Shown here piece by piece: positions 18,150 to 26,635 of a DNA stretch of 64,000 nucleotides. The notes beneath the pieces are model-generated. The model worked only from the letters and a program-made list of their open reading frames with translations. It was not told the DNA's origin and ran no database searches. The translations under genes and the position numbers were made by a program. Each line of letters begins with the position of its first letter. The first letter of the stretch is position 1. The DNA comes from Demequina gelatinilytica. GTDB taxonomy: Bacteria; Actinomycetota; Actinomycetes; Actinomycetales; Demequinaceae. Where the stretch lies: contig NZ_BBLV01000005.1 of assembly GCF_000971115.1 (NCBI RefSeq), positions 98,974 to 162,973 of the forward strand, read 5' to 3'.

Positions 18150-19834
18150 TGGCAGGCATCGGCATCGACTTCGGCACCACGAACTCAGTGGTGTCGCAGT
18201 TCGCAGGCGGCGGGACGGAGGTGCTTGCGATCGATGAGCCACCGGCGGATTGGGCGGCGCTTGGTTTCGACCGCGTACTCCCGACGGTGTTCGGCCGAGG
18301 CGACTCTGACGAGCCGATTTTCGGGTGGGCCGCCAAGCAGCGGCCGGGATCGTTGGCTGCGGTCAAGCGTCTGTTGAGGGCTGAGGAGGTGGCCGACGTG
18401 GACGGCGTCGAGTACGTGGTCGAGGAGATCGCCACCATGATCTTCGGCCACCTCAAGCGCGCGAGCGCGGGTCAAGGCGTCGGCTTCGACCAGGCGGTGG
18501 TGACGATCCCCGCGAACAGCCGCGGGGTGGCTCGGCATCGGACCAAGCTTGCCGCAGGCATGGCGGGGATCCAGGTCAAGGCGCTGATCAATGAGCCCAC
18601 GGCGGCGGCGATGGCGTACAGCATGAAGTCAGCCACGGAGGAGACCCTGATGGTGGTGGACTGGGGCGGCGGAACGCTCGACGTCACCGTGCTCCGCAAC
18701 ATCGACGGCGTGTTCATGGAGCAGGCGTCCAAGGGCATCCAACAGCTGGGCGGCTTGGACTTCGACTCGACGCTCTCGAGGCTGGTGCTCGAGACAGTCG
18801 CTGACCCCTCGCGCTGGACTTCAGGGGATCGTGCAGGCTTCCGCCTCGACATTGAGCGCGCGAAGATTCTGCTGTCTCAGGTGGAGCAGGTGAGCGTCCC
18901 GATTCCGGGCGGCGAGTACCGGCACGTGACACGCGCGATGTTCGAGAAGGCGGTCCGTCAGCAGATCGAGCGCGTGCGCGAGCCGATCGACCAGTGCCTG
19001 AGCGACCTCGGTGTCCGAAACTCGGACATCGATGCGCTCGTCCTCGTCGGCGGTACCTGCAAGATCCCTGCTGTACGCACGCTGGTGTCCGAGTTGCTGG
19101 ACCGCGGCCCAGCGGCCGGTGTGGACCCGATGACGGCAGTGGCCGAAGGGGCCGCCGTCGCGTCCGCGATCCTTTCGGGCGAGCTCGACGACCGCGATTT
19201 CTTCGTGTCTACCGAGCACGCCCTAGGAACCGTCAGCCTCGACCCCCGCACGGGCCTCGTGTTCTCAGAGCTGATTCCTCGGAACCACAAGTTGCCGGCA
19301 CGCGTCAGCGAGAGCTTCTCCCCGGTGGTGGACTATCAGGAGACGCTCGCTCTCAAGGTGATCGAGGGAGATCCTGCCAAACCGCTCGACGACCACGACA
19401 ACGTGGTGCTCAAGGAGTGGGAGCTCGCGTTGCCCGAGCCTCAGCCGATGGGCGAGCTCTCGATCGATCTCACCTACAGTTACGACGTCGACGGGATCCT
19501 GCACGTCGCGGCGGCAGACAGTCGCGGCAATATTCTGCTCGACGACGTCGTGTCGTATGGCGTCGCAATCGACCGGAAGAAACTCGCCACCATCGCGCGA
19601 CGGTCTGCGGAAGCGCTCGACACGGGCAAGCTTGAGGCGCCGGAGCCCCGTGCGCACACGCTGGATCCCGAGACGCAGAAGGCGATATCCGAGTTGCAGT
19701 CGAAGGTGGTGCCCTTCATTGCCGATGCCGAGGTCGCAGAAGTCAAGGAGGCCATCGATCGCGTCCGGCTCGACGGCCACGACGGGGGCGGGACGCTCGG
19801 CACTTTCACTCGCAAGTACAGTTACCTCCTGTAG
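18149..19834 (+). CDS. Compact Hsp70 (DnaK-like) ATPase
   Basis: 561 residues from ATG 18149, preceded by GAGGAGAAG; GTG 18146 is an alternative. The nucleotide-binding domain is complete: phosphate 1 GIGIDFGTTNSVV (about 4), NEPTAAAMAYS (connect 1), MVVDWGGGTLDVTVL (phosphate 2) and VLVGGTCKIPAVRTLV (adenosine). A substrate-binding beta domain follows (YDVDGILHVAAADSRGN). The C-terminal lid is much shorter than the 640-residue housekeeping DnaK, and there is no acidic EEVD-like tail. It therefore looks like a specialised Hsp70 rather than the cell's main DnaK. It is fourth in the overlapping cassette, after J-like and GrpE-like genes, so the module has its own cycle partners. ATP-dependent folding or conformational control of the large first protein is inferred. 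Confidence 0.93.
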   Translation: MAGIGIDFGTTNSVVSQFAGGGTEVLAIDEPPADWAALGFDRVLPTVFGRGDSDEPIFGWAAKQRPGSLAAVKRLLRAEEVADVDGVEYVVEEIATMIFGHLKRASAGQGVGFDQAVVTIPANSRGVARHRTKLAAGMAGIQVKALINEPTAAAMAYSMKSATEETLMVVDWGGGTLDVTVLRNIDGVFMEQASKGIQQLGGLDFDSTLSRLVLETVADPSRWTSGDRAGFRLDIERAKILLSQVEQVSVPIPGGEYRHVTRAMFEKAVRQQIERVREPIDQCLSDLGVRNSDIDALVLVGGTCKIPAVRTLVSELLDRGPAAGVDPMTAVAEGAAVASAILSGELDDRDFFVSTEHALGTVSLDPRTGLVFSELIPRNHKLPARVSESFSPVVDYQETLALKVIEGDPAKPLDDHDNVVLKEWELALPEPQPMGELSIDLTYSYDVDGILHVAAADSRGNILLDDVVSYGVAIDRKKLATIARRSAEALDTGKLEAPEPRAHTLDPETQKAISELQSKVVPFIADAEVAEVKEAIDRVRLDGHDGGGTLGTFTRKYSYLL

Positions 19835-20171
19835 TCCACTTCGGGATTGGTCACGGCGGGCGTGGTCTGGAGTCGTCGAGACAGAACCTGAACAGGCGCG
19901 CTGCAAGCCGTAGCCAAGCTCTGGTGCATGTGACCCGGGCACCCGTCGCTGGGCGAGTTGCGTAGATGGCAGTCCTTGTGCCGCGCTTTGGTCGGCGGAA
20001 CTTGCCGCACGTGGCGCACCGCGCTTGCGACTGCGATTTGACCGGTTGGTCGGCTATTGGCAGATCTCGCCCGTCGTGGGAGCATCGTCGCGTCGAGGGT
20101 GCGCCGTTGCGCCCCGAGGGTGCTTCCAGTTGTGCACATTACGGCTGGTGGCCTGGCGGCTGGGGGCGGCG
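19835..20171. other. Intergenic region inside the chaperone cassette
   Basis: 337 bp after the Hsp70 gene with no supported gene, repeat or clear terminator. The following FKBP/SHOCT gene may have its own promoter or be reached by read-through. Confidence 0.5.
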
Positions 20172-20873
20172 GTGGGTTTCTTGAGTGACTTCGCGAACGG
20201 CGCGTTCAAGAGTCTGGGGATTGACGAGTCTGTTGGTGAGTTCTTCGGCCGACGCGTCGTCCCATTCGCGCAGGACTTCGTCTCGGGATGGATGGACGCG
20301 AGCGCAGGGATCAGCACAGAGCCGACGGACGAGGACTGGAGAGCCCTTGACGAACTCGACGTTGTCGAGGTCGAGGGTGAGTCTCCTGGGCTCGCATTTG
20401 GACTGCCGTTCGCGGTGTCGAGCAGCGTTTATCGGGTGCTGGACCCGGGCGGTGGAGCGAAGCTCGAACGGGGCGATGAACTCATCGCGCACTTCGTCCA
20501 ATACCGCGGGGACGGGGATCTCGTCGCGTCGTCCTGGGAGGACGGCGCGCCGGAGCGGTTCGTGCTAGGGGACCCCAACTCGGGATTGCTCAACGAACTC
20601 GCCGGAGCGGCGGTCGGCGCACGCGTGGTCATGGCAGTACCCGTCCGGGAAGGCGCACGCGTTCTCACCATCGTGACCCTGGTGGACGTAGTCGGGACGG
20701 GTCAGCCGAATTCGTCTGCGCGCGCCATCTTGTCGGGCCACGAGGAGTCAAGCGTCGGCGCGCCATCGTTGGTCGACCAGATCAAGGAGTTGAGCCGATT
20801 GCGCGAAGCTGGAGTCCTGGACGACGAGGAGTTCTCGGCGGCCAAGAAGCGGCTTCTCGAGAGCAGCGGCTGA
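20172..20873 (+). CDS. FKBP-like domain protein with C-terminal SHOCT domain
   Basis: 233 residues from GTG 20172, in frame and preceded by a G-rich stretch; TTG 20180 is another choice. Residues 70-185 read like an FKBP peptidyl-prolyl isomerase fold: YRVLDPGGGAKLERGDELIA, HFVQYRGDGDLVASSW, FVLGDPNSGLLNELAGAAVG and ARVVMAVPV follow the order of strands in FKBP (VxxGxGxxxxxGDxVxVHY, F.SS, VIPG...L.GM..G..R.L.IP). The active-site Phe/Tyr set is not obvious, so isomerase activity is doubtful. The last 32 residues (LVDQIKELSRLREAGVLDDE) form a SHOCT domain, a short helical module often on oligomerising or membrane-associated proteins. It follows the Hsp70 gene on the same strand and is probably a further folding factor of the cassette. 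Confidence 0.7.
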   Translation: MGFLSDFANGAFKSLGIDESVGEFFGRRVVPFAQDFVSGWMDASAGISTEPTDEDWRALDELDVVEVEGESPGLAFGLPFAVSSSVYRVLDPGGGAKLERGDELIAHFVQYRGDGDLVASSWEDGAPERFVLGDPNSGLLNELAGAAVGARVVMAVPVREGARVLTIVTLVDVVGTGQPNSSARAILSGHEESSVGAPSLVDQIKELSRLREAGVLDDEEFSAAKKRLLESSG

Positions 20874-20995
20874 CTGGAATGAACCTTGGACACCGGCCCA
20901 TCTAGGCATGGCGTTGTGTTTTCGCGATGCTCGCCGAGCTGTCTCTCGACGAACCCGCTTGACGTGCGTGTTCGTTGAACGAGCCCGCTCCTTGC

Positions 20996-21009
20996 CGGAC
21001 CAAGGTCCC
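20996..21009. promoter_or_regulatory. DosR/DevR-like box upstream of hydB
   Basis: On the minus strand the site reads GGGACCTTGGTCCG, matching the 14-bp architecture of the mycobacterial DosR box GGGACTWWAGTCCC. It lies 46 bp before the hydB start, and an identical core sits 46 bp before hydG at 24772-24785. DosR controls the homologous Hyd3 hydrogenase in mycobacteria. Regulation here is inferred. Confidence 0.55.
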
Positions 21010-21055
21010 TAGCATCCCCGAACAACACGCCTACCGTCGCAAGAGGAGGCGTGTC

Positions 21056-22201
21056 ATGGACGACATCCGAATCCTCGAGCCGAAAGGTCTCGACGCACTC
21101 ATCGCGGCACTACACGAGCGCGGCTACCGCGTCGTCGGGCCGACCGCCCGGGGCGATGCGATCGTCACCGGCGACATCCACGCGGCCGCCGACCTGCCGC
21201 AGGGTGTCGGCGACACGCAGGAGGCAGGCACGTACCGGCTCAGACAGCGCGACGACGATGCCTACTTCGGCTTCGCCGACCCCGCCCAGTCCACCAAGCC
21301 GGTGTTCTTCCCGGCCGAGGAGGTCGTCTGGCGCGGCCGCCGCGAGGAGGGCCACTTCACCGTCGAGCGTGACGCCCCCGAGAACCAGCCCGTCGCGCTG
21401 CTCGGCGTCCGTAGCTGCGACCTCCGCGCCGTCCAGATCCACGACGCCGTCCTCGCCGACCGGCCCTTCCACGACGCCCACTACGTCGCCCGCCGCGACG
21501 GCACCTTCACCGTCGCCGTCGCCTGCGGCGAGCCGGCCGCCACCTGCTTCTGCGCCTCGATGGGCACCGGCCCACGCCCCGCCGCGACCGACCCCCAGAC
21601 CCTGGAGCCCTCCTACGACCTCCTCCTCACCGAGGTCATGACGCCCGAACATCACTTCGTCCTTGAGGTCGGCACCGAGGCGGGCATGGAGGTGGCCGAC
21701 GCCATCGAGACCACGAAGGCCGGCGAGGCCGCACAAGCGGAGGCGATAGCGGTCACCGACCAAGCAGCAGCCCGGCAAGTGAGAAGCATCAACACCGACA
21801 CCATCCACGATGTCCTCCGCGCATCCGCGGAATCCCCGCGCTGGGACGACGTCGCCTCCCGCTGCCTCGCCTGCACCAACTGCACCCTCGTGTGCCCGAC
21901 GTGCTTCTGCACCACCATCCAGGACACCAGCGACCTCGCCGGCGACAACGCCGAGCGCCACCGCGTCTGGGACTCCTGCTTCTCCGAGAACTTCAGCTAC
22001 ATCCACGGCGGCCCGCTCCGAGGCGACGTCAAGGCCCGCTACCGCCAATGGATCACCCACAAGCTCTCCAGCTGGCAGGACCAGTTCGGGATGCTCGGCT
22101 GCGTCGGGTGCGGACGCTGCATCGCCTGGTGCCCTGTCGGCATCGACATCACCGAGGAGGCCGCGGCGCTCGGCCGTATGGCGACCGCCGCATCGTCCTG
22201 A
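21056..22201 (+). CDS. hydB: Group 3b [NiFe] hydrogenase (sulfhydrogenase) beta subunit, Fe-S protein
   Basis: 381 residues from ATG 21056 behind GAGGAGGCGTGTC. The N-terminal two thirds carry the HydB-type domain, with [14 protein letters not shown] (about 120) and the cysteine string [12 protein letters not shown]. The C-terminus has two [4Fe-4S] ferredoxin motifs, [16 protein letters not shown] (about 280) and [18 protein letters not shown] (about 345). In group 3b enzymes this subunit relays electrons between the HydG flavoprotein and the hydrogenase small subunit. Normally hydB is directly followed by hydG; here three unrelated genes intervene. Its first residues, [14 protein letters not shown], recur almost unchanged at the start of HydG, apparently by duplication. 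The longer upstream frame (from 20975) is rejected because this start has the good ribosome-binding site. Confidence 0.93.
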   Translation: MDDIRILEPKGLDALIAALHERGYRVVGPTARGDAIVTGDIHAAADLPQGVGDTQEAGTYRLRQRDDDAYFGFADPAQSTKPVFFPAEEVVWRGRREEGHFTVERDAPENQPVALLGVRSCDLRAVQIHDAVLADRPFHDAHYVARRDGTFTVAVACGEPAATCFCASMGTGPRPAATDPQTLEPSYDLLLTEVMTPEHHFVLEVGTEAGMEVADAIETTKAGEAAQAEAIAVTDQAAARQVRSINTDTIHDVLRASAESPRWDDVASRCLACTNCTLVCPTCFCTTIQDTSDLAGDNAERHRVWDSCFSENFSYIHGGPLRGDVKARYRQWITHKLSSWQDQFGMLGCVGCGRCIAWCPVGIDITEEAAALGRMATAASS

Positions 22202-22266
22202 CGAGTGCCAGACGATGCTCGGCGCGCCAGCCAGATGCCAGCAGCGTGCCTGGTATCTTCGCCCGC

Positions 22267-22944
22267 ATGGACGCTCACGATGCTGTCGCAACCTTCCTCG
22301 CGCAGGTCCACCATGACTTCCCGGACGGGGTCCGCTCGCTGACCAGTTACGGGTATCCCGACTCACTCGCACTGTGCGCCCTCGACTCGGTCTTCTCACT
22401 GACTGCGCACTACTCGAGCACCCGCAGGGTGGTCGAGCGTTACCGCACCGCCCGCGTGGCGGCCGGTGCTGATCCCGAGCTTGACGGTCTCGGAGACCTC
22501 GTCGCGGCGATCGACGCTGCGGGAGGTGCGAGCGCTGCGGCTACTGGCATTTTCGACAACCGGCAGCACGCGCCAGGTGCCAAGCGTCTCAAGGCCGAGG
22601 CGCTCTACGGTGCCGCCGTGCGTCTTGCGGACGCCGGCATCGTGACGTCCATCGATCTCCGCGAAGCGGCCGCAGACCCCATCCGCCTCGCGGTCGTCGA
22701 GCGCGCTTGGCGAGCCGAGCGCGGCCTCGGCCACGCCTCGTGGCGGTATCTCCTCATGCTCGCGGGTGTGCCGGGCGTGAAGATCGACCGCATGATCTCG
22801 CGTTACGTCACGCGCGCTCTTGGCGGGAACATCCCCAAGGCCCAGATCGAGAAGGTCTTTGCCGAAGCCTCCGAGACGCTCGGCGTCGAGATCCACGAGC
22901 TCGATCACGCAATATGGCGTATGGAGTCCGGGCGCGCCGACTAG
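22267..22944 (+). CDS. Hypothetical protein (first of three genes interrupting the hydrogenase cluster)
   Basis: 225 residues from ATG 22267. Mostly helical, no membrane segment or signal. The segment [20 protein letters not shown] followed by [11 protein letters not shown] resembles a helix-hairpin-helix as in HhH-GPD or related DNA-binding folds, and a C-terminal helix follows. I cannot name the family. It has no obvious link to hydrogenase biology and sits between hydB and the duplicated promoter in front of hydG, so it may be inserted material. A GGGCCC-AA-GGGCCC inverted repeat directly follows the stop. Confidence 0.75.
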   Translation: MDAHDAVATFLAQVHHDFPDGVRSLTSYGYPDSLALCALDSVFSLTAHYSSTRRVVERYRTARVAAGADPELDGLGDLVAAIDAAGGASAAATGIFDNRQHAPGAKRLKAEALYGAAVRLADAGIVTSIDLREAAADPIRLAVVERAWRAERGLGHASWRYLLMLAGVPGVKIDRMISRYVTRALGGNIPKAQIEKVFAEASETLGVEIHELDHAIWRMESGRAD

Positions 22945-23021
22945 GGCCCAAGGGCCCGAGAGGGCTGCTGGCGCGCTGTCGGCGAGGTCCGGCTGTCACA
23001 CCTCGCGCGTACCGTCCACCC

Positions 23022-23648
23022 ATGATCGTCGCCGACGGACCGGGCTTCGCCACCCTCGACAAGCTTCGCGCCCTGGGCGCCGCCGACCCGACCGCGCACG
23101 CGCTGACATTCGCCCGAGCCCTCAACAGCATGGCGCTCGACTTCGACCCGTTGCCACGCGCGATCGACTACCTCGACGAGGCCGCGTTCGCCCTGACCCG
23201 CCTCATCGACGCCGATGGTGCGACCCCGGAGCGGCTGCACCACCTCGTCATGGTCCTTGCGAACCAGGCGCAGTGCGCGGCGTTCAGCGGCGCCACCGGA
23301 TGGTCCGACCTGCCTCGCGCTCTCGACGCATCGGCCCAAGCGGTGGCCTGGCAGCGGGAGCAATTCGCGCATGTTGCCCAGGCGGCGGACGCTCGCGGAG
23401 CGCACGAGGTACTCGCCGAGGTCCTCCTGATCAGTGCCCGCATCCACGCAGCCTGCGCGCAGCTGGACGAGGCCGAAGACGCGTACCGCGAGGCGGAGGA
23501 GATCATCCGACGGGACAACCTCCATGAGCAGTGGGGCGATGCGCTCCGCACCGTTGGCGCGGAACTCGGCGTCGACCTCGGAGAGTGGGGTGGCCCGCTC
23601 GCGCCCGAGCATCGGGTGCACCGCTGGTACTGGTACCAGCCCGTGTGA
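23022..23648 (+). CDS. Hypothetical TPR-like helical protein
   Basis: 208 residues from ATG 23022. All-helical: two to three helix pairs such as LMVLANQAQCAAFSG and VLLISARIHAACAQLDEAED followed by AYREAEEII resemble TPR units; the C-terminus ends HRVHRWYWYQPV. Cytoplasmic, no catalytic motif. Second of three unrelated genes between hydB and hydG. No strong upstream ribosome-binding site. Function unknown. Confidence 0.75.
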   Translation: MIVADGPGFATLDKLRALGAADPTAHALTFARALNSMALDFDPLPRAIDYLDEAAFALTRLIDADGATPERLHHLVMVLANQAQCAAFSGATGWSDLPRALDASAQAVAWQREQFAHVAQAADARGAHEVLAEVLLISARIHAACAQLDEAEDAYREAEEIIRRDNLHEQWGDALRTVGAELGVDLGEWGGPLAPEHRVHRWYWYQPV

Positions 23649-23904
23649 TCCGGCCGTGCCGCGATGTACCCGGCAGCTGCGCAGCCGAAGTCATCCACGT
23701 GCGCCGCCCGAGCATCGTTCGCGACGTTGGGCGCCCCGGGATACCGCTGGGCGCCGCCGTTGGCAGCGGGCGATGCCACGCGCGTCGCGATCCGCAGACG
23801 TTGACCCCGCGGTTCGCCGAATCGCCTCACCGCTCGCGGCCCTGTGGACAACCGGCCGGATTTCGGTCGCCGTGAGTACGGTGCGAGAGGTCGAGGAGGT
23901 GCAC

Positions 23905-24645
23905 ATGCGTAGCGGAGACCACGTCGAGATCCACCTTGCCTACGTCAAGGACGTGGGGATAGCGGGAGAGTGGCCATGGGCGACGGCGGTGGACGCGGAC
24001 GAGGGCGGCGACACCTTCTGTCTCGAGAACTTCCTCACGATGACGCCCCTGGTCGTGGGCGATCTCGTCAGATGCCAGCTGGGCGCGGATTCGAAGCTCC
24101 ACGTGGCGGAGATCGTGGCACTCCTGCCCGGGGTGCTACTCGGACTGACCCATCCGCGGGACACCGAGGCGACGGTCAGGCCCATCGCGCAGGAGCTGAG
24201 TGACGCGGGCTTCGCCGTGAATCGTCCGGGCGACGGCTTCCTGCAGGTCTGGGCCGGTGCGTCGCCTCCGCACCTTGTGCAGGCACTGCTGCGACACGAC
24301 TGGCCGGATGGCTGGGAGGTCGCGGAGAGGCTCGATGCTGTCGGCCGCATCACGCAGATCGACCGAGACATCGACCTCGCACCCGCGTCGAGCGTGAGCG
24401 CGCCGGAAGGCGATACAGGCTACTGGGCGGCCGAGGACCCCGCCTGGCAGCGGCATGGCGTGAGCGACCCGGACACGCTGAGCCGCCTTCAGCTGCTTGC
24501 CGTCGAGGACCCGCGTGTCCTCGCAACCATCCGTGCCGGCAGGCACGCCGACGTGCTGACATACATGTCCCGCATCGCCGTACGCGATCCGCGACTGCTC
24601 CCACCCCTGACTCGCCCGTTGCTGGTGGATCCGCCGGGAGAGTGA
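23905..24645 (+). CDS. Hypothetical protein, possibly DUF4265-like
   Basis: 246 residues from ATG 23905, preceded by GAGGAGGTGCAC. Residues 1-75 alternate strands (VEIHLAYVKDV, WPWATAVDADEGGDTFCLEN, VGDLVRCQLG), recalling DUF4265 proteins, which handle 'value plus time' style small alpha/beta folds. The match is by pattern only. The C-terminal half contains a leucine-rich helical region (DTLSRLQLLAVEDPRVLATI). Third of the genes between hydB and hydG, ending 187 bp before hydG and just upstream of the duplicated promoter. Function unknown. Confidence 0.7.
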   Translation: MRSGDHVEIHLAYVKDVGIAGEWPWATAVDADEGGDTFCLENFLTMTPLVVGDLVRCQLGADSKLHVAEIVALLPGVLLGLTHPRDTEATVRPIAQELSDAGFAVNRPGDGFLQVWAGASPPHLVQALLRHDWPDGWEVAERLDAVGRITQIDRDIDLAPASSVSAPEGDTGYWAAEDPAWQRHGVSDPDTLSRLQLLAVEDPRVLATIRAGRHADVLTYMSRIAVRDPRLLPPLTRPLLVDPPGE

Positions 24646-24771
24646 CGTAGCCGCGAGCACATCGCCCGCAACGGAACGCAACCGTCATGCAGGAAATGCG
24701 CGAGGAACGCGGCACGAACATGCTGATCCCGCGCGCGCAGCCTCACGCCCGGCGAACCCCCAGACCCCACC

Positions 24772-24785
24772 CGGACCAAGGTCCC
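24772..24785. promoter_or_regulatory. DosR/DevR-like box upstream of hydG operon
   Basis: Same CCGGACCAAGGTCCCT as at 20995, with the same 46-bp distance to the start codon. Minus strand reads GGGACCTTGGTCCG. Part of a roughly 100-bp duplication that includes the ribosome-binding site and first codons of hydB. Confidence 0.55.
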
Positions 24786-24831
24786 TGGAATCGCCTCAGG
24801 ACGCGCCTAGCGTCGAATGCGGAGGCGTGTC

Positions 24832-25755
24832 ATGGACGACATCCGCATTCCCGAGCCCCTCGGTCTCGACGCGAGAGTCGCGCCAGGCTCGACTGCGGCC
24901 TCCGACCAGGCAGCGACCGCCGTCCTCGACCCCGACCCGATGGTCCCGCGCCGCTACGTCATCACCCACGTGCGCCAGGACACGCGCGACACCTTCACGC
25001 TCCTGCTGGACCCGACGGATGACCAAGCGCCGATCGCCTTCAAAGCCGGCCAGTTCACCATGCTCCACGCCTTCGGCGTAGGTGAGGTCCCCATCAGCAT
25101 CAGCGGCGACCCCTCCGACCCCGCCCCGCTCGAGCACACCATCAGGAATGTCGGCGCCGTCACGCGCGCCCTTGTCGAGGCCGCCCCCGGCACGGAAGTC
25201 GGCGTCCGCGGCCCCTTCGGCACGTCATGGGACGTGGACGATGCGCGAGGACACGACGTCGTCTTCGTCACCGGCGGCATCGGCCTCGCGCCCCTGCGCC
25301 CCGCGATCCTCGACGTGCTCCACCACCGCGACGACTACGGCAAGGTCCTCCTGCTCTACGGCTCGCGGACCCCCGACGACATCCTCTACGGCCACGAGAT
25401 GCACCGTTGGGGCGACCTCAACGACGTCAACGTCCAGATGACCGTCGACAACGCGCCCTACGGGTACAAGGGCAAGGTCGGGTTCGTGACGGAGCTCGTC
25501 GCGCGCGCCGGCTTCAACCCCCGCAACGCCTTCGCCTTCGTGTGCGGGCCCGAGGTGATGATGCGCTCCGCCGCCAGCGCCCTCAATGGCAGGGGCGTCC
25601 CCAAGCACAAGATCCGCCTCAGCATGGAGCGCTCGATGAAGTGCGGCGTGGGCCTGTGTGGGCACTGCCAGCTGCGCGAGCTGTTCGTCTGCGTCGACGG
25701 GCCCGTGCTCGACTTCGCGCGCCTCGAGCCGCTCATGAACGTGAGGGAGCTCTGA
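24832..25755 (+). CDS. hydG: Group 3b [NiFe] hydrogenase gamma subunit, FAD/NAD(P)-binding
   Basis: 307 residues. From residue about 37 it is a ferredoxin-NADP reductase-like flavoprotein: FAD-contact [12 protein letters not shown] and VPISIS, pyridine-nucleotide loop [14 protein letters not shown] (about 145), and C-terminal [2Fe-2S] cysteines in [18 protein letters not shown]. It passes electrons between NAD(P)H and HydB. The first 36 residues ([14 protein letters not shown] and a disordered Ala/Ser/Thr linker) are foreign to the family and mirror HydB's N-terminus. The ancestral start was probably Met 37 (MVPRRYVIT). It opens an eight-gene operon, with hydD beginning 1 nt after its stop. 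Confidence 0.93.
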   Translation: MDDIRIPEPLGLDARVAPGSTAASDQAATAVLDPDPMVPRRYVITHVRQDTRDTFTLLLDPTDDQAPIAFKAGQFTMLHAFGVGEVPISISGDPSDPAPLEHTIRNVGAVTRALVEAAPGTEVGVRGPFGTSWDVDDARGHDVVFVTGGIGLAPLRPAILDVLHHRDDYGKVLLLYGSRTPDDILYGHEMHRWGDLNDVNVQMTVDNAPYGYKGKVGFVTELVARAGFNPRNAFAFVCGPEVMMRSAASALNGRGVPKHKIRLSMERSMKCGVGLCGHCQLRELFVCVDGPVLDFARLEPLMNVREL

Positions 25756-25756
25756 C

Positions 25757-26635
25757 ATGACCGAGCACACCCACACCCACACCCACGATGCGCCGGCCGG
25801 CCAGGTCGCGGCGGCCCCGGACACCCGCCCCAAGCTCGCGGTGTGGAAGTTCGCGTCCTGCGACGGCTGCCAGCTCAGCATCCTCAACTGCGAGGACGAG
25901 CTCCTCGAGATCGCCTCCACCATCCACATCGCGTACTTCCCCGAGGCCACGCGCGCGATCGTCGAGGGTCCCTACGAGCTCTCACTGGTCGAAGGCAGCA
26001 TCACCACCCCCGAGGACGTCAAGCGCATCCACGAGATCCGCGCGCAGTCCGGCACCGTGGTGACCATCGGCGCCTGCGCGACCGCCGGCGGCATCCAGGC
26101 GCTGCGCAACTGGGCCGACGTCGACGAGTTCCGCAGCATCGTTTACGCCCACCCCGAGTACCTCAAGACGCTCGACACCAGCACCCCGATCGCGAGCCAT
26201 ATCGACGTCGACTACGAGCTCCGCGGCTGCCCGGTGGACAAGGTTCAGCTTGTCGAGGTCCTCGCGGCGTTCCTCAACGGCCGCAAGCCGCGCATCCCCA
26301 CCTACTCGGTGTGCGTCGAGTGCAAGCTCAAGGGCAACGTCTGCGTGCCCGTCGCGACCGGCACGCCCTGCCTCGGCCCCGTGACCCAGGCGGGATGCGG
26401 CGCGCTCTGCCCGTCATTTGGCCGCGGCTGCTACGGCTGCTTCGGTCCGCAGGACAGCGCCAACACCGACGCGATGACGCGCCAGCTCACGGAGCTCGGG
26501 ATGTCCGACGCCGACATCGTCCGCGTCTACCGGACCTTTAACGCCGGCGCCCCGGAGTTCGCGGCGGCCTCCGACAAGATCGCCGCCGCGGCCGGCTTCA
26601 GCGCTGGCGGAAGCGGGGGAGGAGGCGCGCCATGA
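25757..26635 (+). CDS. hydD: Group 3b [NiFe] hydrogenase delta (small) subunit
   Basis: 292 residues. A His/Thr-rich N-terminus ([10 protein letters not shown]) may bind metal. It is followed by the small-subunit proximal cluster motif [16 protein letters not shown] (about 33), IGACATAGG (about 108), RGCPVDK and a cysteine-dense C-terminal part ([30 protein letters not shown]) that binds further Fe-S clusters. It has no Tat signal, as expected for a cytoplasmic group 3 enzyme. It pairs with HydA, whose start overlaps its stop by 4 bp, and relays electrons from the Ni-Fe site to HydB/HydG. Confidence 0.95.
   Translation: MTEHTHTHTHDAPAGQVAAAPDTRPKLAVWKFASCDGCQLSILNCEDELLEIASTIHIAYFPEATRAIVEGPYELSLVEGSITTPEDVKRIHEIRAQSGTVVTIGACATAGGIQALRNWADVDEFRSIVYAHPEYLKTLDTSTPIASHIDVDYELRGCPVDKVQLVEVLAAFLNGRKPRIPTYSVCVECKLKGNVCVPVATGTPCLGPVTQAGCGALCPSFGRGCYGCFGPQDSANTDAMTRQLTELGMSDADIVRVYRTFNAGAPEFAAASDKIAAAAGFSAGGSGGGGAP

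Noticed and set aside
22944-22957. GGGCCC-AA-GGGCCC hairpin as terminator
   Set aside because: Loop is very short and no T tract follows; kept only as a note on the upstream gene.
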